Part shown: piece by piece, positions 58,441 through 64,000 of the stretch
Layout: each line of letters opens with the position of its first letter
Numbering within the stretch: position 1 is the first letter of the stretch
Assembly: GCF_027887165.1 (NCBI RefSeq)
Contig: NC_077228.1
Span: 107,706,043 to 107,770,042, forward strand
DNA length: 64,000 nt
Direction of reading: 5' to 3'
DNA from: Monodelphis domestica
Lineage: Eukaryota; Chordata; Mammalia; Didelphimorphia; Didelphidae
The notes under the pieces: generated by a model
What the model saw: only the letters and a program-made list of their open reading frames with translations
Database searches by the model: none
What the model was told of the DNA's origin: nothing
Program-made: the position numbers and the translations under genes

Positions 58441-58803
58441 TGGACTTCTCCATTAGTGGCGGTGTAATGTCCCTGAACTATTTGCAGGGATCTAGGAGAA
58501 AAAAACACTATTCATAAGCAAAGGATAAACTATGGGAGTAGAAACACTGAGGAAAAGCAACTGCCTGAATACAGCGGTTGAGGGGACATGACAGAAGAGA
58601 AACTCTAAATGAACACTCTAATGCAAATATTATCAACATAGCAATGGGTTCAAATCAAGAAAACATGTAATGCCCAGTGGACTTACGCGTCGGCTATGGG
58701 GGGTGGGGGGGAGGAAAAGAAAATGATCTATATCTTTAATGAATAATGCTTGGAAATGATCAAATAAAATATAAAGAAAAAAAAGATTTTCAAACAAACA
58801 AAA

Positions 58804-58818
58804 AAAAAACTGTTTCAA
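58804..58818 (+). repeat. 3' target-site duplication of the young L1
   Basis: AAAAAACTGTTTCAA, directly after the A-rich tail. Confidence 0.93.
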
Positions 58819-59730
58819 ATGTCCTTCCTCTCTCTTTTCTTTCCCCCTTCATTACTAAGGCAAGCAGTTTCATATAGGATATACATGTCCAGCCATGCAA
58901 ACCATTTCTATATTAGTCATGTTGTGAAAGAAAATAGACAAAAATATTTTTTAAGATTTAAAAATTGTTTGCTTCAATGTGCATTCAGATTCCAAGAGTT
59001 CTTTCTCTGGAGGTGGATGGCATTTCTCCTCATAAATCCTCTGGAATTGTCTTGAATCTTTGTATCGATGAGAATAGTTAAGTCATTCACAGCTGATCAT
59101 TGTATAATATTGCTGTTACCGGGTACATTGTTCTTCTACTTCTGCTGATTTCAGTCTGCATCAGTTCATAGGTCTTTCCAGCTTTTTCTGAAATTATCCT
59201 TCTCATTATATATAGTACACCACCCAATTTGTTCAACCATTCCCCAATTGAAGGACATCCCCTCATTTTCTAGTTCTTTGCCACCACAAAAGACTTGCTA
59301 TAAATATTTTTGTACATTTGGCTCTTTTCTTACTTCACTTAGTTTTTAAAGTAAGTAAAAAACATCTTTACTTGAAAATACTTAAAAAAAAAAACTTTAC
59401 CTTCCATCTCAAAATCCACACTATATATCTCCAGAACAGAGGAGAGGCAAGGACTAGGCAGTGAGAGTTAAGTGACTTCCCCAGGTTTATGCAGGTATTA
59501 GGCATGTGATCCCTAATTTGAACCCAGGACCTCCCATCTCCAGGTCTATCTCTCAGTCCACTAAGCCACCTATCTGTCCCCTTTACTTTTTAAAAACTCT
59601 CTTTGGGATAGAGATCTAGTGGTACGATTTCTGCATCGAAGGTATGCACAGTTTTGGAGCCTTTAGGTATAACCCAAATTGCTCTCCAGAATGGTTGGAG
59701 CAGTTCACAATTCCACCAGCAGCAAAAGCA
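58819..59730 (-). mobile_element. Old L1 3' part, host of the young L1
   Basis: Antisense landmarks 'caaccattccccaattgaag', 'ttctttgccaccacaaaaga' and 'gctctccagaatggttggag'. Split by a CORE-SINE at 59375-59585. Confidence 0.78.
59375..59585 (-). repeat. CORE-SINE nested in old L1
   Basis: 'aaactttaccttccatctca' to 'aagccacctatctgtcccc'. Confidence 0.85.
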
Positions 59731-59839
59731 TTCTGTCATATTCTGAAATTTTCCTCAGAACCTGGGACCTCCTCCCCCTGGAACATCTTTGGGAACCTTT
59801 GGAAAGAGGTAGAGTAGTTCCAATTCTACTTACCTTTTT

Positions 59840-60045
59840 TCTTTTTTAACCCTTACCTTCTGTCTCATGATCAATATTGTGTATTGGTTCTAAAGCAGAA
59901 GAGCAAAAAGGGGTAGGCAGTGGGGCTTAAGTAATTTCTCCAGGGTCACACAGCTAGCAAGTGTCAGAGGCCAGATTTGAAACAGGACCTCCTGTCTTTC
60001 TCCAAGTCTAGCTCTCAATCCACGGAGCTACCAAGATGCCCCGCC
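59840..60045 (-). repeat. CORE-SINE
   Basis: 'aacccttaccttctgtctca' to 'ggagctaccaagatgcccc'. Confidence 0.85.
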
Positions 60046-60459
60046 CCTTTTTTTAACCAGCCAGAGTCTCAGCACAGTAGGTGGGGGAGGGATCCTGGGA
60101 CCTTCCTTCTTCCTTTTCCTTAAATCCAAGTATTCAGGCTTCCTTTGCATAACTTTTAGTTGAATTGAGCAGGAGGGTCTCCATGTTCTGTCCTGTTGTT
60201 AGATTTGGTTTTCTGTCCCCTTGAAGCACTTTGTTTTTGATTCGTGTGGAAGGGTTTTCAAAGAGGACTTGGCTTTTGCTGCTTCTAAGTGGCTATCTTA
60301 ACTTGGCCCCCATTTCCCCACTCCCCCCCCATTGTTTGTTTTTTAAGGTAAGAGAAGACATACAAAGACCATTGACTGATAGTTGTGCAGAAGACTCTCT
60401 TGCTGCCCCCCATTCTCTGCCCCTTCCCTTTTTGTAAAGACTCCCCATATTTATTGTTG

Positions 60460-60700
60460 CTCAGTTTCACTCCTTTCTAAGTCTTTGTGAACCCATTTGG
60501 GGTTTTCTTGGCAAAGCTACTAGAGTGAATTAACGCTTCCTTCTCCAGCTCATTTGATAGATGAGGAAACTGAGGCAAATAGGATTAAGTGACTTGTTCA
60601 GGGTCACACAACTACTAAGTGTCTGAGGCTGTATTTAAACTCAGGTCTTTCCTGACTCCAGGCCCAGGACTCTATCCACTGTATCACTTCAGTGTCCTAT
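60460..60700 (-). repeat. MAR1-type SINE
   Basis: 'ggggttttcttggcaaagct', 'ttcagggtcacacaactact' and 'tatcacttcagtgtcc'. Confidence 0.83.
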
Positions 60701-61045
60701 CAGCTCAAACAGAAGTACATGCCAATAAGTACTTATTGAATGATTGATGTAACAAAGTCTGTGTGAAGATCACGTGCTTAGGGGAGAGCAGAAAAAGCTG
60801 CCCAGGTAAACACTTTCATGGTCCTTGTCCTCCTCTCCCATTTGTCCAAACTAAGAATGGAGTTTATCATAAAGAGGTAGAAGAGACTCATGTGGAAATG
60901 GGAGGAGACCAGCAGAGAATAGAATTCAGAGACCTGGATGATGAGAGTTCCTCCCCTTTCACAATCTCCATCAGTGGGTACATTAGAGATCAAGTTGGTT
61001 CCCTGATGAGTAGGTAAGGGTTCTTTGTCCTTCACAGAAGGCCAT
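60701..61045. other. Intergenic, no gene supported
   Basis: Short frames on both strands (84 and 98 residues) without recognisable motif. Confidence 0.4.
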
Positions 61046-61049
61046 GTGT

Positions 61050-61300
61050 GGCTGGCTCCCCATAATAATAGCATTTAAGGTTTGCAAAGCACTAATGCCT
61101 GTTATCTTAATTGATCCTCATCACAGTCCCTGACTGGTGGATGCTATTATCCATATTTTACAGATGAGCCCAAGGAAGTTAGGTGACCTGTCCAGAGATA
61201 CACAGCTAGAAAAAGTCAGAAGTAGGATTTCAACTCACGTCTTTTGACTCCCAGTCCAACACTCTATCCACTGAACCACCTTGTTGTCCAGATTAGGGTT
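61050..61300 (-). repeat. MIR-type SINE (older)
   Basis: 'gcatttaaggtttgcaaagc', 'tattttacagatgagcccaa' and 'actgaaccaccttgttgtcc'. Confidence 0.75.
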
Positions 61301-61984
61301 AAGGAAGGGGACATCCCTGGCATTCTGGGACGTTTAAAAGCTTTTAAGGGGTAGGTTTTCTTTCTGAATGAGAAATGGCATAAGGGCTATTGCAGAGGAT
61401 ACCATCCCATCCACACACATTAACTAGAAGGGGAAGGTAGAGGAAGGGCTAAGAGTTGTCAGGTTGCTATGTTTCCATAGTAACTTGCCATATTACCATA
61501 AGAACAGAATGCTACCCACCTCCATATTCCCATCCTCATCAGAATTCCTTTCTGGACTGAAACATGGTTGGGACTGGGTAGAAAACTCCCCCCAATCCTT
61601 TAACCTGGGCAGGGCCAGGGGACTAAGGAGCATATAATGGGTCTCTATTTCTTCTTCTGTAATTGAAGCATAATGTCCAGATAGCTCATCCTTTGCCTTG
61701 GTTGAAGCACATATGCAATGATGCTTCTAGGTCTGATTGGTAAGGTAATTCAGAAGCAAGTTACATGAGAAAAGAAGGACTGGGAATGTTTAGCCTAGAG
61801 AAAATGAGGCTTGGAAGGGGGAAGGCAGGAGGATATTCCTCACTTGAAATATTTGAAAGGCTGTCAGACAGAAGGGAGAGTAGACTTGCTCCTAGGATCA
61901 GTAGGATGGGAGATTTCAGCTCAGTTCAATTCCCCTGCCAATTGGATTCATATCTTTTATGGCATTCCTCAAAAATAGTCATGA

Positions 61985-62700
61985 AGAGGGCAGCTAGGTT
62001 CAGATCTTACCTGTGATTCTTGCAAGTTGTATGACCCTGAGCAAGTCACTTAATCCCCATTGCTTAGCCTCTATTGCCCTTCTGCTGTTAAAGGGATTTT
62101 CTTAATCTCTCCATTTGTCTCTTTAAGAGGCAAGAGTGAAGGATTTCTAAGTAGAGCAGAGCTGACAGGAGTCTATGGGGGCAGAGCTAAAGATTCTGTT
62201 ACATAGGAGATCAAGATATATCAGTAAGGAATCAGTTGATAGTTGGACTTTTGCCTTTGGATCCCAAGAGAGCAGGAGGTCTGTCTGTCTTAGTCTTTGC
62301 TACTAGCAGTTTACTACTGACAGTTGGAGGAGAAAACCTTGTTTAAGGAGGTAGTGGGTGGTGGCTGTTGATTTATTATGGTAGATAGGTAGTTAGTGAA
62401 TCAATTTTAGGTAGAGTAGATTAAATAGGCCTGGTCTGGCCAGGAAAGAAGCACCTGTCCTTGAAGAGAGATTTTTTTTTTTTTTACAAATTTTAGATAA
62501 TATTAGGGATTTAGGTATAGTCATAGGGTATTAGAATAGTAATCTCTCTTTCCTCCTTCCTGTTTTCTATCGGTACTTCTAAAATTAAACTGTTTTATCA
62601 AACTGCTCTCCTCACGTTTGTCAAACTCCTACCATTTAACCTTTACTCTACCTTAGAACCAATACTTAGTAATGATTTTAAAATGGAAGGTGAGTGTTAA
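61985..62700 (+). repeat. CORE-SINE split by an LTR-like insert
   Basis: SINE head to core at 61985-62085 ('gtatgaccctgagcaagtca'); its tail 'cttagaaccaatacttagta' reappears at ~62652. The ~550 bases between begin TGTTAAAGG and carry 'aaaattaaactg' near the right end, as an LTR might. Exact borders and duplication were not resolved. Confidence 0.5.
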
Positions 62701-63517
62701 AAAAAGTCATCTAGCTTTGAACATGTTCAGTGAAGGGGAACTCACTCTCTCACAAAGCAAACCGTTCCATGTTTGGACCTCTGTAATTTATCAAACAGTT
62801 CTTCCTTTAATCAGCTGAATCAAGCAAACGATGTTTAATTAGAAGGAATTTTGCTTACTAGATTTTGAAAAACGCCACTATAACTCTCTCAAAACTCAAC
62901 TCTGGAACCTTACAGTTGGAAGAATCAGAATAGCAAGTATTTAAACCCTTTAGAGAAGCAGCTTGATGCTTTAGTAAGTAAAGGACTGGTTGTGGAATAT
63001 GGGGTCTGGTATACAGTAGGTGCTAAATACATGCTTATTGTTTGTTTGGTTGGTTTGATATAATAAAGCCATAGTTGTAAAGATCTTCTTCAAGAGGAGT
63101 GGATAAGCTGCTTAACTGCCTACTTAACCTCCTCCCTGCTCTTTATTGAGGGGGGGGGCAGATGGGTTCACATCTCAGACTGGTACTAAGTACCAGCCTA
63201 AGCAGAGCCATCTTCTCTACAAAGTTGGGGCTGACTCACTCCCCCCCCACCCTTGGAGATAAGGAAAGTACTTGAATATTATGATTCAAGATAACTTCTA
63301 CCTCATGTGAGTGGTAAACAGGAGGGATAAGGTCAGAGGTAAAGGAAGTGATGATGGCATTATTCAGAAGAGAAAAAGTAAGTTTCCTACTAGAATAAGT
63401 CACAAAGCAGATAAAAGGCAGTTGATACAAATTCTTTTATCACCAGGATATTGTTCTCCGATTCTCTCCCCCCAAAGCCCAGCCCTCTTTCTTGAAACCC
63501 TTGTCCCCAGGTTGAAA
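62701..63517. other. KISS1 3' flank, no gene recognised
   Basis: Mostly unique sequence. A short G-run at 63150-63158 and C-run at 63240-63249 are the only low-complexity parts. Confidence 0.4.
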
Positions 63518-63523
63518 TTTATT
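63518..63523 (-). terminator. KISS1: KISS1 polyadenylation signal AATAAA
   Basis: AATAAA directly abuts the terminal TGA of the relic reading frame (63526-63524). Confidence 0.7.
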
Positions 63524-63805
63524 TCAAATGCCAGGACACCCATGATCTTGATCAGGCAGGCACCGGAGCCTTTTCCCTGTTTGGTGCTTTCCATGCCACA
63601 GGTCGAAGGAGTTCCAGTTGTAAGTTGACAGGTCCTTCTCCCGCTCCACCAGCAATGCTCCTTGGGGTGCTGTGATCAATCAGCTGGGCCACAAGGAGTC
63701 AGGGGACTCACCAGGGGGACAGAGAAGGGCTAGTCTCTGTGTGTGTCCTGACTTCTTGTAACACCATGGCCTCCCTTCCCAGGGAATCAGGTGGGCCAGG
63801 AGTTA
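63524..63805 (-). pseudogene. KISS1: KISS1 (kisspeptin) last coding exon, apparently inactivated
   Basis: Kisspeptin precursor, the hypothalamic ligand of KISS1R that drives GnRH release. The minus strand reads [15 protein letters not shown], then [14 protein letters not shown], aligning residue by residue with the human APQGAVLVQREKDLP and NYNWNSFGLRFGKR segments. Two kinds of damage show. TGA at 63682-63680 replaces the Arg of the human Ser-Arg-Gln-Ile-Pro block. The amidated end has changed at Gly (Asp), Arg (Trp) and Phe (His), with Gly-Lys-Arg now Gly-Lys-His. A further in-frame TAA at 63805 may be exonic (LLA follows, as in human) or intronic. Location upstream of REN on the same strand is the known KISS1 position. 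Earlier exons would lie beyond the window edge. A sequencing error could explain one change but hardly all. Confidence 0.88.
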
Positions 63806-63914
63806 TGAAAATATGAATCTGTAATTCTAGATTGGGCCAAAGACCAGAAGAGGTGCCAGGAGTCAACCTGGCTGTCCTAGAGCAGAAAAGCCAGATGAAG
63901 GTGCCTAATAAAAT

Positions 63915-64000
63915 AGTGCCATCTTTGAAATGAGGGGGTTGGACAAAAAGGCCTCTCAGGTCCCTTCCGGTACTCTACCTATGATCTTAAGTTTATCAAG
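63915..64000 (+). repeat. MIR-like 3' end
   Basis: 'tttgaaatgagggggttgga' then 'ggcctctcaggtcccttccg', the usual 3' part of old mammalian MIR-type SINEs. In what should be a KISS1 intron. Confidence 0.65.

Larger units (their letters stand above)
52442..58803 (+). mobile_element. Near full-length L1 (~6.36 kb)
   Basis: Order: 5' UTR (52442-53156), ORF1 (53157-54122), purine-rich spacer, ORF2 (54675-58440, broken), 3' UTR with a G-run (~58697-58712) and A-rich end. A perfect 15-base duplication flanks it. The start GGACTTCCGG followed by CAAGATGGCGGC indicates an essentially complete 5' end. It sits in an older L1, whose halves are at ~52320-52441 and 58819-59730. ORF2 lesions show it cannot move by itself. 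Confidence 0.93.

Noticed and set aside
13380..62050. tRNA genes suggested by B-box-like 'ggttcaaatc' motifs
   Set aside because: All occurrences lie within SINEs of tRNA origin; no cloverleaf with acceptor stem was seen.

Overview
The window is nuclear DNA of a mammal, most likely a marsupial. The interspersed repeats point that way: many tRNA-derived CORE-SINEs with a MIR-like core, a longer MAR1-type SINE, and L1 elements whose 3' ends close with the same 'ggaaatgatcaaataaaat' tail in several copies. Two conserved vertebrate loci can be read on the minus strand, in the order and orientation known for mammals (KISS1, then REN).

Positions 1-12000 (downstream of REN) are repeat-dominated. 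They hold L1 fragments, a decayed class I-like retroviral gag, an LTR inserted near it, three diverged copies of a ~1.6 kb repeat, two tandem LTR-like units and a short transmembrane ORF. No ETNK2 exon was recognised.

Positions 12014-39541 hold the renin gene (REN) on the minus strand. Nine coding exons run from ATG 39467 to TGA 12158, all with consistent phases and GT/AG borders, and together give 389 codons. Both catalytic DTG motifs, the flap tyrosine and the renin C-terminal block are present. A TATA box lies about 67 bases upstream of the ATG, with HOX/PBX-like and CRE-like sites near the spacing known for human REN. The prosegment lacks the dibasic site used to release mature renin in human and mouse. 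The introns carry SINEs, L2, old L1, two LTR-like elements and long microsatellites, including about 66 GAA repeats on the transcribed sense strand.

Positions 39600-63500 are intergenic. They are dominated by repeats and include a near full-length L1 (52442-58803) with intact ORF1, broken ORF2 and a perfect 15-bp target-site duplication, inserted into an older L1.

Positions 63518-63805 hold the last coding exon of KISS1 on the minus strand. It is clearly recognisable but appears dead. An in-frame TGA replaces the Arg codon just before the conserved APQGA block, and the Arg-Phe-amide end of kisspeptin-10 with its Gly-Lys-Arg processing signal has become Asp-Leu-Trp-His-Gly-Lys-His. This apparent loss of kisspeptin at its syntenic locus is the most striking observation in the window.
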